This document shows, piece by piece, positions 15,889 through 24,522 of a stretch of DNA of 64,000 nucleotides. The translations under genes were made by a program, and so were the position numbers. The notes beneath the pieces are model-generated. The model ran no database searches. It was not told the DNA's origin and was given only the letters and a program-made list of their open reading frames with translations. The stretch is from Marmoricola endophyticus (GTDB taxonomy: Bacteria > Actinomycetota > Actinomycetes > Propionibacteriales > Nocardioidaceae). The first letter of the stretch is position 1. Every line of letters begins with the position of its first letter. The stretch spans positions 2,295,556 through 2,359,555 of the forward strand of contig NZ_BMKQ01000001.1 in the NCBI RefSeq assembly GCF_014644415.1. The letters are read 5' to 3'.

Positions 15889-16554
15889 TCAGCGGTAGGT
15901 GATCAGCCCCGGCTCGGGCTCCAGGTGGGTGTGCTCGTTGAACTGGACGGCACTGAGCCCCCGGCGGCCGCTGACCACCTTGGAGACCCCGGAGTTCACG
16001 CACAGCGGGTTGAGGCGCTGCGCGAGGTCGACCTGGCCGCGGCGGTCGAGGTCGACGCCGAGGAGCATGGCCAGGCACCACGAGATCGGCCCGCCGGAGC
16101 TGACCACGAGGACGGTGCCCCGACGCGCGGCGGCGGCGGCCAGCGCCTGCTCGATGCGGGCGGTGAAGACGTCGTACGGCTCGACGTAGTCGCCGGCGTG
16201 CTCCCCGCCCGTCCACCGGCCGATCGCCGCCTCGAACCAGGCGCGGAAGTCCTCCGGTGCCTCCTCGGGCACGGGAGCCTCGCCGCGCAGCACGTCGGCG
16301 GAGTCGAACTCGTCCCACCGCTCGTCGACCTCGCCCGTGGGGAGCGCGAGCCCCTCGGCTCCCTCGGACAGGGCCTCCAGGGTCTCGCGGTGCCGCCGCA
16401 TCGTGCCTCGTACGACGGCGTCCGGCGCCACCCCGCGCGCGGCCAGCGCCCGGCCGAGCCGTCGCCCCTGCTCCCACCCGGTCGGCGAGAGCACGTCGTA
16501 GTCGTCGGCGCCCCACGACGCCTGGCCGTGGCGGACGAGCAGCACCTGTCCCAT
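15889..16554 (-). CDS. Histidine phosphatase family protein
   Basis: A 221-residue phosphoglycerate-mutase-like phosphatase. The phospho-accepting His is in LVRHGQASWG near the N-terminus. A TMRRHRET segment supplies Arg, a Glu lies mid-protein, and the second catalytic His is replaced in context by SSGGPISW, where many family members have SHG. That replacement may lower or change activity. The substrate is unknown. The ATG at 16554 follows a TACCGT hexamer by 8 nt. It is convergent with the GH65 gene. Confidence 0.82.
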   Translation of the reverse strand: MGQVLLVRHGQASWGADDYDVLSPTGWEQGRRLGRALAARGVAPDAVVRGTMRRHRETLEALSEGAEGLALPTGEVDERWDEFDSADVLRGEAPVPEEAPEDFRAWFEAAIGRWTGGEHAGDYVEPYDVFTARIEQALAAAAARRGTVLVVSSGGPISWCLAMLLGVDLDRRGQVDLAQRLNPLCVNSGVSKVVSGRRGLSAVQFNEHTHLEPEPGLITYR

Positions 16555-16666
16555 GGGCGCCGACGGTAGTCGCCCCCGGCTTCGGTTCGGCGGGCGCGTC
16601 CGGCACCATGGATGACCTACGTCGGCCCGACTGCCGGGCCACCTGTCTACCCCCCGGAGAGGTGAC

Positions 16667-17185
16667 GTGAAGCGGCTCATCACGGCCTGCCTCGCTGCCG
16701 TCGCGCTGCTCGCGACCGGCGCCTGCGGCGACGGCATGAGCAAGGACGAGACGACGGCGTCGGCGAACGTCGCCAAGGTCTTCGCCGGCCCGACCCCGTC
16801 GGCGGAGCGGAAGTCGGTGGCGTCCTGCTTCGGCGACACGCTGGTCGACGAGGCGGGCATCGACCAGCTGAAGGCGGACAAGGTCCTCGACGATGATCTG
16901 AAGGCCTCCTCCCGCGTGCCGCAGAAGCTCTCGGAGCGCACCGCCGAGGCGTACGGCGACGGTCTGGTCTCCTGCTTCGACTTCGCCAAGCTGAAGAAGG
17001 ACATCGCCAAGGACTCCGGCGCGAGCGCGGCACAGGTCGACGCCTACGTGGACTGCCTGGACGGGATCAGCGACGCCGACCTCAAGCAGTCGATCGTCGA
17101 CCAGTACACCAAGGGCGGGAAGACCCAGCTCGCCGAGCGGGTCGAGGCGACGACCAAGAAGTGCGGCAAGCTCCTCGGCACCTGA
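16667..17185 (+). CDS. Small secreted (lipo)protein of unknown function
   Basis: A 172-residue protein with a typical export signal (KR, then a hydrophobic ACLAAVALLATGA core) and a Cys at about residue 20 (GACGD). The lipobox is poor because Thr sits at -3, so it may be a lipoprotein or a cleaved secreted protein. The mature part is Lys/Asp-rich and probably helical, with three further Cys residues in SCFG, SCFD and DCLDG. No family is recognised. The GTG start has a strong GGAGAGG ribosome binding site. Confidence 0.65.
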   Translation: MKRLITACLAAVALLATGACGDGMSKDETTASANVAKVFAGPTPSAERKSVASCFGDTLVDEAGIDQLKADKVLDDDLKASSRVPQKLSERTAEAYGDGLVSCFDFAKLKKDIAKDSGASAAQVDAYVDCLDGISDADLKQSIVDQYTKGGKTQLAERVEATTKKCGKLLGT

Positions 17186-17227
17186 CCCTCGCGGCGCGGG
17201 TCCCCGGGCGCCGGGCAGACTCGGACC

Positions 17228-17983
17228 ATGGCTGCAGCCGAGACGATCCTGATCACCGGTGCCTCCAGCGGGCTGGGCGAGGAGATGGCGCGGCAGTTCG
17301 CCGCCAAGGGGTACGACCTCGCGCTCTGCGCGCGGCGGCTGGACCGGTTGGAGGCGCTGAAGGCGGAGATCGCCGCCGCCCGGCCGGACCGCCGCGTCGA
17401 GGTCCGCGCGCTGGACGTCACCGACGACGACGCGGTGTTCGAGGTCTTCAGGGCGTTCCGGACCGACTTCGAGACCATCGACCGGGTGGTGGTCAACGCC
17501 GGCCTCGGCAAGGGCGCGAAGCTCGGGACCGGGCAGTACGCCGCCAACAGGGAGACGGCGATGACCAACTTCGTCGCCGGCCTGTGCCAGACCGAGGCGG
17601 CGATGGAGATCTTCCGCGACCAGGGGTTCGGCCACCTGGTGATGGTCTCCTCGATGTCGGCGGTGCGCGGGCTGCCGCGGTCGATGGCGACGTACGCCGC
17701 CACCAAGGCGGGGGTCGCGCACCTCGTCGAGGGGCTGCGCCTGGAGTTCGTCGGCAAGCCGCAGAGGTTCACGGTGCTCTACCCCGGCTACATCGCCTCG
17801 GAGATGAACGACCAGGTCGAGCAGTCCACCCCGCTCCTGGCCTCGACGGAGAAGGGCGTCGCCGCGATGGTGGCGGCGATCGAGAAGGAGAAGGCGCAGG
17901 CGTACGTCCCACCGCTGCCCTGGGAGCTGCTGCAGCACGTGATGCGGCACGCCCCGCTGCCGCTGCTCAAGCGGTTGGTCTGA
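17228..17983 (+). CDS. Short-chain dehydrogenase/reductase
   Basis: A 251-residue classical SDR that oxidises or reduces an unidentified alcohol or ketone with NAD(P)(H). It has TGASSGLG (10-17) for cofactor binding, the Arg-rich CARR after beta-2 favouring NADP, an NAG motif, and the catalytic Ser-Tyr-Lys set (VSSMSA ... YAATKAG). The C-terminus (WELLQHVMRHAPLPLL) could associate with the membrane. The ATG lies 6 nt after a CAGACT hexamer with no ribosome binding site. It is tail-to-tail with the esterase gene with no gap. Confidence 0.88.
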   Translation: MAAAETILITGASSGLGEEMARQFAAKGYDLALCARRLDRLEALKAEIAAARPDRRVEVRALDVTDDDAVFEVFRAFRTDFETIDRVVVNAGLGKGAKLGTGQYAANRETAMTNFVAGLCQTEAAMEIFRDQGFGHLVMVSSMSAVRGLPRSMATYAATKAGVAHLVEGLRLEFVGKPQRFTVLYPGYIASEMNDQVEQSTPLLASTEKGVAAMVAAIEKEKAQAYVPPLPWELLQHVMRHAPLPLLKRLV

Positions 17984-19018
17984 TCAGCCGGCGACCGGTC
18001 GTCTCTCGGACGAATCGTCCAGCCCGGCGCGACGCAGCGCGTCCATCGAGTCGCGGTGGAACCGCGCGGTGACCTCCGCGTGCTCGGCGGCCTGGAAGGC
18101 GTGGAACGCGCCGGGGTAGACGTGCACCTCGGTCGGCACCCCGGCCCGCAGCAGGCGGCGGGCGTAGTCCAGGTCCTCCTCGACGAACAGGTCGATCGAG
18201 CCGGTGGCGAGGTACGTCGGCGGCAGGCCGGCGAGGTCCGCGGCCCGGGCGGGGACGGCGTACGGCGAGGTGTCCGGCGCTCCGACCTGTCCGCCGAGCA
18301 GCGACTCCCACCCGAAGCGGTTGTTGACGGTCGTCCAGACGTACTCGCCGGCGTACGGCTGCGCGTCGTCGCCGCCGGGCGTGCGGTCGTCGAGCATCGG
18401 GTAGACGAGGTGCTGGAAGGCCAGCCCCGGCCCACCACGGTCCCGCGCCAGCAGGGCGAGGGCCGCCGCCAGGCCACCGCCCGCGCTCTCGCCCTTGACC
18501 CCGATCCGGGCGGGGTCGACGCCGAGCTCCTCGGCGTTCTCGGCGAGCCAGACCAGGCCGGCGTAGCAGTCCTCCACCGGCGCCGGGTGCGGGTGCTCCG
18601 GAGCCAGGCGGTAGTCGACCGAGACCACCAGCATCCCGACCTGCTCGGCGATCGCCCGGTTGGTCAGGTCGGCCATCTGCGCCGAGCCCATGACATACCC
18701 GCCGCCGTGGACGTGCAGCAGCGCGGCGCCCGACGGCTCGGCCGGGTGGTAGACGAGCGCGGAGACCTCGGGGTCGCCCTCGACGTAGGCCGGCGCGCTC
18801 ACCCGCTCGACGCGGGTGGTGCTGCCCTCGGGGACGGGAGTGGCGGCCACCATCGCCTCGCGCTGCTCCCGGGTCGCGGCGAGGTTGTCCGCCGACACGC
18901 CACCGGGCGGCGACGTCTCGATCAGCAGGTCGAGGACCGGCAGCAGCTCGGGGTCGACGAGGTGGCGGCTGCGGCCGGCGGTGGGCGGTCCCTGCGGACC
19001 AGGCGGGATGGTGGTCAC
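17984..19018 (-). CDS. Alpha/beta hydrolase, hormone-sensitive-lipase (GDXG) type esterase
   Basis: A 344-residue carboxylesterase of the HSL family that hydrolyses short- to medium-chain esters. The oxyanion-hole motif HGGGYVMGS and the nucleophile motif GESAGGGLAAA are both present. Catalytic Asp is in TGSIDLFVEED and His in PGAFHAF. The GTG start at 19018 follows a TACCGT hexamer by 6 nt. No signal peptide is evident, so it is probably cytoplasmic. The natural ester is unknown. Confidence 0.88.
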   Translation of the reverse strand: MTTIPPGPQGPPTAGRSRHLVDPELLPVLDLLIETSPPGGVSADNLAATREQREAMVAATPVPEGSTTRVERVSAPAYVEGDPEVSALVYHPAEPSGAALLHVHGGGYVMGSAQMADLTNRAIAEQVGMLVVSVDYRLAPEHPHPAPVEDCYAGLVWLAENAEELGVDPARIGVKGESAGGGLAAALALLARDRGGPGLAFQHLVYPMLDDRTPGGDDAQPYAGEYVWTTVNNRFGWESLLGGQVGAPDTSPYAVPARAADLAGLPPTYLATGSIDLFVEEDLDYARRLLRAGVPTEVHVYPGAFHAFQAAEHAEVTARFHRDSMDALRRAGLDDSSERRPVAG

Positions 19019-19049
19019 CCCGCCACGGTAGGACGCGGCACGGACAGGA

Positions 19050-19919
19050 TCAGTCGGCGGCCCGGGCGAGCACCTGGCGGGCGCGGTCGTAGACCGGACG
19101 GTCGAGCATCGCGCCGTCCAGCCCCACGGCACCCGCGCCGCCGGAGAGGGACTCCTCGAAGGCGTCGACGACCGCACGGGCGCGTGAGACCTGCTCGGCG
19201 GTCGGCGTGAACGCCGCGTTGGCGGCGTCGAGCTGGGCCGGGTGGACCACCCACGTGCCGTCGAACCCGAGACGCGCAGCCCAGGCGTGGGCGGCGGCAC
19301 CGCCCTCGGTGTCGCGGAAGTCGAGGAACGGTCCGTCCAGCGCCTGCACGCCGTGCCGACGGGCGGCGAGCAGAAGGGCGTGCTGGACCGGCAGCCAGGC
19401 GACGTCGCCACCCGGCCCGACGTCGCGTCCCAGCGAGGTGGCGAGGTCGGCGTACCCGAGCACCAGCCCGAGCAGCCGATCGCCGGTCCCCGCGATCTCG
19501 TCGACGCGGTGCAGGCCCTCGGCGGTCTCCACGAGCGCCTGGGTTCGGACCTGGGTGCCGGCCAGGCGCCGGTCGAGGTCGCGCAGGTCCTCGGCCGACT
19601 CGGCCATCGGCAGCACGACGCCCGCGGGCGGTGTCGCGCACGCCGCGAGCGCCGCGACGTCGTGGACGTACCACGGGGTGCGGCGGCCGTTGACGCGCAC
19701 CGCCAGGCGGTCCCGCTCGGCCGGGTCGAGGGCGGCGAGCAGGTCGACGACCGTGCCGCGGGCCGCCTCCTTGCCGTCGGGGGCGACCGCGTCCTCGAGG
19801 TCGACCACGACCTCGTCGGCGGCGCTGGCCAACGCCTTGCGGACCCGGTCGGGCCGGTCGCCGGGCACCGACAGGGCGCTACGCCGGGGGCGTGCGGGGG
19901 CTGCGTCGTGCGGGGTCAC
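19050..19919 (-). CDS. HpcH/HpaI aldolase / CitE-like acyl-CoA lyase
   Basis: A 289-residue TIM-barrel lyase related to the citrate lyase beta subunit, citramalyl-CoA lyase and L-malyl-CoA lyase, which split beta-hydroxyacyl-CoA by a retro-aldol reaction using Mg. Family motifs are RSALSVPGDRPDRV at the start, VVDLEDAVAP (metal and substrate), ALVETAEGL and GYADLATSLGRD. It overlaps the upstream GntR gene by 4 nt (GTGA), so the two are co-expressed. It is divergent from a CoA-transferase/dehydrogenase/hydratase operon. A role in cleaving that pathway's hydroxyacyl-CoA product is plausible but unproven. Confidence 0.82.
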   Translation of the reverse strand: MTPHDAAPARPRRSALSVPGDRPDRVRKALASAADEVVVDLEDAVAPDGKEAARGTVVDLLAALDPAERDRLAVRVNGRRTPWYVHDVAALAACATPPAGVVLPMAESAEDLRDLDRRLAGTQVRTQALVETAEGLHRVDEIAGTGDRLLGLVLGYADLATSLGRDVGPGGDVAWLPVQHALLLAARRHGVQALDGPFLDFRDTEGGAAAHAWAARLGFDGTWVVHPAQLDAANAAFTPTAEQVSRARAVVDAFEESLSGGAGAVGLDGAMLDRPVYDRARQVLARAAD

Positions 19920-20575
19920 GAGTGGTCTCCTCGGCTCCGGTGACGGGCGAGCAGGTCGCCGGCGCTGCGCACGTGGGCCGCCATCGCCCGGCGGGCGGCG
20001 TCGGGGTCGCGGGCGGCGAGGGCGCGCAGGACGGTGTCGTGCTCGTGGGCGGAGGCGGCCGCCCAGCCGTCGATCCGGGCGAAGAACAGCCGCGGTGCGT
20101 AGCTGGCCGCCGTGGCCAGGAACCACTGCAGCCGCGGCGAGCCGGCGGCCCGGTTGATGGTGCGGTGGAAGGCGTAGTTGAGCTCCTCGACCCGGTCGGC
20201 GTCGCCGGCCTCGTACGCCCGCTCCAGCTCGTCCTGGGTCGCTCGCAGGGCGTCCAGCTGCTCGTCGGTCAGCCGGCGACAGGCCAGCGCGGCCAGCTCG
20301 CCCGCGACGTACGCGTGCACCCGGTAGACGTCGCCGAGGTCCTCGTCGGTCAGCGGCAGCACCACGAAGCCGCGCCGCGGCTCGAGGCGTACGAACCCCT
20401 CGCCGCGCAGCCGCCCCATCGCCTCGCGCACCGGCGTGACGCTGGTGCCGAACCGCTGGGCCAGCGGCGCCAGGCGCAGGAACTCCCCGGCCCGCACCTC
20501 GCCGGCCACGATCAGCTCGCGCACCTCGGCGGCGACCCGGTCGGGGGTCTGCTCCGCCCGGTCTGGGTTCGCCAC
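19916..20575 (-). CDS. GntR-family regulator, FCD (FadR) subfamily
   Basis: A 219-residue repressor. Residues about 10-75 form the winged helix-turn-helix (LAQRFGTSVTPVREAMGRLRGEGFV). The all-helical FCD domain follows, whose metal/acid-binding pocket usually binds a carboxylate or acyl-CoA pathway intermediate. The GTG start at 20575 is fixed by a GAGGAGG ribosome binding site. Two near-identical palindromes in the divergent promoter region are its likely operators, so it should control both its own CitE-like lyase operon and the acyl-CoA dehydrogenase operon. Confidence 0.88.
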   Translation of the reverse strand: MANPDRAEQTPDRVAAEVRELIVAGEVRAGEFLRLAPLAQRFGTSVTPVREAMGRLRGEGFVRLEPRRGFVVLPLTDEDLGDVYRVHAYVAGELAALACRRLTDEQLDALRATQDELERAYEAGDADRVEELNYAFHRTINRAAGSPRLQWFLATAASYAPRLFFARIDGWAAASAHEHDTVLRALAARDPDAARRAMAAHVRSAGDLLARHRSRGDHS

Positions 20576-20624
20576 GTGCCCTCCTCGGTCCGGTACGTAC
20601 GCGGACAGTCTGAATGATCCAGGA

Positions 20625-20654
20625 TCGTGTACGATTCGAGCAAGTCGTATACGA
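20625..20654. promoter_or_regulatory. Paired GntR operators
   Basis: TCGTGTACGA (20625-20634) and the perfect palindrome TCGTATACGA (20645-20654) differ by one base. Their centres are 20 bp apart, about two helical turns. They lie between the divergent GntR gene and the acyl-CoA dehydrogenase gene, and the second abuts the latter's ribosome binding site. Confidence 0.75.
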
Positions 20655-20667
20655 GAAGGGTCACACG

Positions 20668-21822
20668 GTGGAGCTGAGCAACGAGGAGCGCGACCTGGTC
20701 GCGCTGGTCCGGGAGTTCGTGGACGAGCGGGTCCGTGGGCACGTCGCGGCGTACGACCACGACGACGTGTACCCCGAGGACCTCATCGAGCAGATGAAGG
20801 AGATGGGCTTCTTCGGGATGCTCATCCCGGCCGAGCACGGTGGCATCGAGCTGTCCGGCCCCGCCTTCGCCAGCGTCACCGCCGAGCTCGCCCGCGGGTG
20901 GATGAGCCTCGCCGGCGCCACCGGCGGCCACTCGGTCGTCTCCACGCTGATCCGCCGCTTCGGCACCCCCGAGCAGCAGCAGACGTACCTCCCCCGGATG
21001 GCCGACGGCTCGCTGCGGGCCACGATGGCGCTCACCGAGCCCGGCGGCGGCAGCGACCTGCAGGCGATGCGGACCCGGGCGACCCACGGCCCGGACGGCT
21101 GGACGATCTCGGGCTCGAAGACGTGGATCTCCAACGCCCAGCACTCCGGTCTGGTCGCGCTGCTGTGCAAGACCGACCCCGAGGCCGAGCCCCGGCACAC
21201 CGGGATCAGCGTGCTGCTGGTCGAGCCGGGCGACGGGACGGACGTCTCCCGCAAGCTGCCCAAGCTCGGCTACCGCGGCGTCGAGGCGTGCGAGGTGGTC
21301 TTCGACGGCCAGGTGGTCCCCGACGACGCGGTCCTCGGCGGAACGCCCGGCGAGGGCTGGCGGCACATGATGAGCGGCCTCGAGGTCGGCCGGGTGCAGG
21401 TCGCCGCCCGCGCGGTCGGCGTCGCGCAGGCCGCGCTGGACGACTCGCTGCGCTACGCCCAGGAGCGGGAGAGCTTCGGCAAGCCGATCTGGAAGCACCA
21501 GTCGGTCGGCAACCTGCTCGCCGACATGGCCACCAAGGTGCACGCGGCACGGCTGATGACGTTGGACGCTGCGACGAAGCTGGACCGCGGCGAGCGCGCC
21601 GACCTCGAGGCCGGGATGGCGAAGCTGTTCGCCTCGGAGGCCGCGGCGCAGGTGTCGCTGGACGCGATGCGGGTGCACGGCGGCTACGGCTACTCCCGCG
21701 AGTACGACATCGAGCGGTACTACCGCGACGCCCCGCTGATGATCGTCGGCGAGGGCACCAACGAGATCCAGCGCAACGTCATCGCCGCCCAGCTGGTCGC
21801 GCGGCACCAGGTCGGCCGGTGA
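20668..21822 (+). CDS. Acyl-CoA dehydrogenase
   Basis: A 384-residue FAD-dependent acyl-CoA dehydrogenase, first gene of a five-gene coupled operon. It would introduce an alpha,beta double bond in an acyl-CoA and pass electrons to ETF. FAD-binding motifs are ALTEPGGGSDL and WISNAQHSG, the helical C-domain has RESFGKPIWKHQ, and the end has GTNEIQRNVIA. The catalytic base region is RDAPLMIVGEGTNE. The frame is open from an ATG at 20614, but that would place both operators inside the gene. The GTG at 20668, with AGAAGG upstream, gives the normal family length. Confidence 0.9.
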   Translation: MELSNEERDLVALVREFVDERVRGHVAAYDHDDVYPEDLIEQMKEMGFFGMLIPAEHGGIELSGPAFASVTAELARGWMSLAGATGGHSVVSTLIRRFGTPEQQQTYLPRMADGSLRATMALTEPGGGSDLQAMRTRATHGPDGWTISGSKTWISNAQHSGLVALLCKTDPEAEPRHTGISVLLVEPGDGTDVSRKLPKLGYRGVEACEVVFDGQVVPDDAVLGGTPGEGWRHMMSGLEVGRVQVAARAVGVAQAALDDSLRYAQERESFGKPIWKHQSVGNLLADMATKVHAARLMTLDAATKLDRGERADLEAGMAKLFASEAAAQVSLDAMRVHGGYGYSREYDIERYYRDAPLMIVGEGTNEIQRNVIAAQLVARHQVGR

Positions 21823-23003
21823 CCGCGCCACTCCCGCTCGAGGGCGTCACCGTGGTGAGCCTCGAGCAGGCGGTCGCCGCGCCGTTCGCCACCCGCACCC
21901 TGGCCGACCTCGGCGCCCGGGTGATCAAGGTCGAGCGCACCGACGGCGGCGACTTCGCCCGCGGCTACGACGACGCCGTGGGCGGCACCTCCTCCCACTT
22001 CTTCTGGCTCAACCGCTCCAAGGAGTCGGTCGCGCTCGACGTGAAGAGCGTCGAGGGCCGCACCCTGCTCGCCGAGCTGGTCGCCGGCGCGGACGTCGTG
22101 GTGCAGAACCTCGCCCCGGGCGCCGCGGCCCGCCTCGGCCTCGGGGCCGACGAGCTGCGCGAGCGGCACCCGGGGATCGTGGTGGCGGACATGACCGGCT
22201 ACGGCGACGGCGGGGCGTACGCCGGTCGCAAGGCGTACGACATGCTCGTCCAGGCCGAGGCCGGCCTGGTCGCGGTCACCGGCACCGAGGACCACCCGGC
22301 CAAGACCGGCATCCCGAGCGCCGACGTCGCCGCCGGGCTGCACACCGCGCACGCGGTGCTCGCCGCGCTGGTCCGCAAGGGGCGTACGGGGCAGGGCGCG
22401 CACGTGCGGGTCTCGATGTTCGACGCGCTCACCGAGTGGATGGGCCACCCGCTCTACACCGCCATGCACGGCGGCCGCCGGGTCGGCCGAAACGGGCTCG
22501 CACATCCGGCGATCGTGCCGTACGACGCCTACCCCGCCGCGGACGGCCAGGTGCTCGTCGGCGTGCAGAACGACCGCCAGTGGCAGGCGCTGGTCGGCGC
22601 CCTCGGCCGCGACGACCTGGCCACCGACGCCGACCTGGCGACGAACCGGCGGCGGGTCGCCGAGCGGGACCGGGTGGACGCCGAGGTCGCCCGCAGCACC
22701 GCCGCCCACCCCACCGCGAGCCTGCTCGAGCTGCTCGCGGACGCAGGCGTGCCCGCCGCCCAGGTGACCGAGGTCGACGACCTCGCCGCGCACCCGCAGC
22801 TGCAGGGCCGCGACCGGTGGGCCGACGTGGCGACCGAGCACGGTACGTACGCCGCCCTCCGACCGCCGGCGCTGGTCGACGGCACCCCGGCGCGGATGGA
22901 CGCCGTGCCCGCGCTCGGCGAGCACACCGACCGCGTGCTGGCCGAGCTCGACCGCGACCCTGCGACGATCCGGACCCTGCGAGAGACAGGAGTGGTGGCA
23001 TGA
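21819..23003 (+). CDS. Family III (CaiB/BaiF) CoA-transferase
   Basis: A 394-residue CoA-transferase that would activate the pathway's acid by taking CoA from a donor such as succinyl-CoA. The fold signature runs EGVTVVSLEQAVAAPFATR, LADLGARVIKVER, and the nucleophilic Asp in VADMTGYG. It lacks the racemase-type start of the gene at 3116 and is a true transferase-like member. It is co-translated with the dehydrogenase (4-nt GTGA overlap), which suggests the dehydrogenase acts on the CoA ester it makes. The acid is unknown; itaconate-, succinate- or arylsuccinate-like acids are used by relatives. Confidence 0.87.
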   Translation: MTAPLPLEGVTVVSLEQAVAAPFATRTLADLGARVIKVERTDGGDFARGYDDAVGGTSSHFFWLNRSKESVALDVKSVEGRTLLAELVAGADVVVQNLAPGAAARLGLGADELRERHPGIVVADMTGYGDGGAYAGRKAYDMLVQAEAGLVAVTGTEDHPAKTGIPSADVAAGLHTAHAVLAALVRKGRTGQGAHVRVSMFDALTEWMGHPLYTAMHGGRRVGRNGLAHPAIVPYDAYPAADGQVLVGVQNDRQWQALVGALGRDDLATDADLATNRRRVAERDRVDAEVARSTAAHPTASLLELLADAGVPAAQVTEVDDLAAHPQLQGRDRWADVATEHGTYAALRPPALVDGTPARMDAVPALGEHTDRVLAELDRDPATIRTLRETGVVA

Positions 23004-23371
23004 GCGCCCCGCCCGCCCCCGAGGACCACTACCGCGCCGGCCTGGAGGCCGGCGAGCTGCGCTACCAGTGGTGCACCGACTGCGCCGCGCCGGTCTTCTA
23101 CCCCCGCGTCCTGTGCCCCGGCTGCGGCGGCACCGCCCTGGAATGGCGGGTCAGCGGCGGGGCCGGGACCGTCTACTCCGCCACGGTGGTGCGCTCCCGC
23201 GACGGAGCGCGCGGCGTCGTGCTCGTCGACCTCGAGGAGGGGTTCCGCATGATGTCCAGGGTCACCGGCGACCCGGAGGCCGTCGCCATCGGCTCCGCGG
23301 TCACGCTGCGCGTCGACACCTCGGGCGAGGCCGCCCAGGCGGTCTTCGACCCGGCGGGGGAGCCGTCGTGA
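23000..23371 (+). CDS. DUF35 Zn-ribbon/OB-fold protein
   Basis: A 123-residue DUF35 protein. An N-terminal helix is followed by a rubredoxin-like zinc ribbon (CTDC ... CPGC, Cys at about 20, 23, 36 and 39) and an OB-fold. DUF35 proteins act as partners of thiolase-fold enzymes, for example ChsH2 with Ltp2 in cholesterol side-chain degradation and BbsA with BbsB in benzylsuccinate degradation. Here it is directly upstream of and overlaps (ATGA before, GTGA after) an Ltp2-like gene, so a heteromeric complex is very likely. Confidence 0.88.
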   Translation: MSAPPAPEDHYRAGLEAGELRYQWCTDCAAPVFYPRVLCPGCGGTALEWRVSGGAGTVYSATVVRSRDGARGVVLVDLEEGFRMMSRVTGDPEAVAIGSAVTLRVDTSGEAAQAVFDPAGEPS

Positions 23372-24522
23372 GCGCCGCCTGGCGCGGTGCCGCCGCGATC
23401 GTCGGCGTCGCCGAGTCCGACCTCGGCCGGGTCCCCGAGGGGCTGTCCTCGCTGGACCTGATCGGGCAGGCCACCGCCGGTGCGCTCGCCGAGGCGGGAC
23501 TCGGGACCGAGGACGTGGACGCGCTCTACACCACCTCGGCGTACTTCCCGATGTCGGCGCTGGTCACCGCGGAGTACCTCGGCGTCCGTCCCCGGGTGGC
23601 CGACGGCACCAACATCGGTGGCTCCACCTTCGTCGCCCAGGCGGTCCGCGCCGCGCAGGCGATCGCCGCGGGCGAGGTGGAGGTGGCGCTGATCTGCTAC
23701 TCCAGCACCCAGCTCTCCGACGGCGGGCGGCTGGTCACCACCAACCGTCCGCTGAGCTACGAGGGCGAGTTCTCCCCGCGCTTCCCGATCTCGATGTTCG
23801 CCCTGGCCACCGCCCGGCACATGCACGAGTTCGGCACCACCCGCGAGCAGCTGGCCGAGGTGGCCGTCGCCGCCCGTCGGTGGGCGCAGCTGAACCCGAA
23901 GGCGTACGCCCGCGACGAGCTGAGCGTCGAGGACGTGCTCGGCTCCCGGATGGTGAGCGACCCGCTGACCGTGCGCGACTGCTGTCTGGTCACCGACGGC
24001 GGCGGCGCGGTCGTGATGACCTCCGCCGAGCGGGCGAGGGACCTGCCCCAGGAGCCGGTGTACGTCCTCGGCGGCGGCGAGGCGACCGACCACGCGAACC
24101 TCTCCCAGATGCCCGACCTCACCACGACGGCCGCCGCCGTCTCCGGGGCCCGCGCGTGGGAGACCTCCGGCCTCGGGCCGGCGGACATGGACGTCGTGCA
24201 GCTCTACGACGCGTTCACCATCAACCCGGTGCTGTTCCTCGAGGACCTCGGCTTCTGCGCCAAGGGCGAGGGCGGCGCGTTCGTCGCCGACGGCGGCATC
24301 GCGCCGGGCGGTCGGCTGCCGGTCAACACCAGCGGCGGCGGGCTGTCGTACTGCCACCCGGGGATGTTCGGCATCTTCCTGCTCATCGAGGCGACCCGCC
24401 AGCTGCGCGGCGAGACCGGCGCCCGCCAGGTCGCCGGCGCCCGGACGGCGCTGGTGCACGGCAACGGCGGCGCGCTGGCCAGCGAGGTCACCGCCGTTCT
24501 CGGCACGGCGGACACGCTGTGA
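23368..24522 (+). CDS. Thiolase-fold lipid-transfer-type enzyme, Ltp2-like (probable retro-aldolase)
   Basis: A 384-residue thiolase-superfamily protein. The position of the classical nucleophilic Cys is occupied by a GGST stretch (residues 84-87), so ordinary Claisen thiolysis is unlikely. The C-terminal part has VVQLYDAFTINPVLFLEDLGF and NTSGGGLSYCHPG, which match the Ltp2 branch. In that branch tyrosines, not Cys, do the chemistry: Ltp2 with its DUF35 partner cleaves a beta-hydroxyacyl-CoA by retro-aldol reaction. The preceding DUF35 gene and following hydratase gene fit that mechanism. The substrate is unknown. Confidence 0.85.
   Translation: MSAAWRGAAAIVGVAESDLGRVPEGLSSLDLIGQATAGALAEAGLGTEDVDALYTTSAYFPMSALVTAEYLGVRPRVADGTNIGGSTFVAQAVRAAQAIAAGEVEVALICYSSTQLSDGGRLVTTNRPLSYEGEFSPRFPISMFALATARHMHEFGTTREQLAEVAVAARRWAQLNPKAYARDELSVEDVLGSRMVSDPLTVRDCCLVTDGGGAVVMTSAERARDLPQEPVYVLGGGEATDHANLSQMPDLTTTAAAVSGARAWETSGLGPADMDVVQLYDAFTINPVLFLEDLGFCAKGEGGAFVADGGIAPGGRLPVNTSGGGLSYCHPGMFGIFLLIEATRQLRGETGARQVAGARTALVHGNGGALASEVTAVLGTADTL

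Noticed and set aside
20614-20667. Start of the acyl-CoA dehydrogenase at ATG 20614
   Set aside because: It would put both GntR palindromes and the ribosome binding site inside the gene and give a non-family N-terminus.
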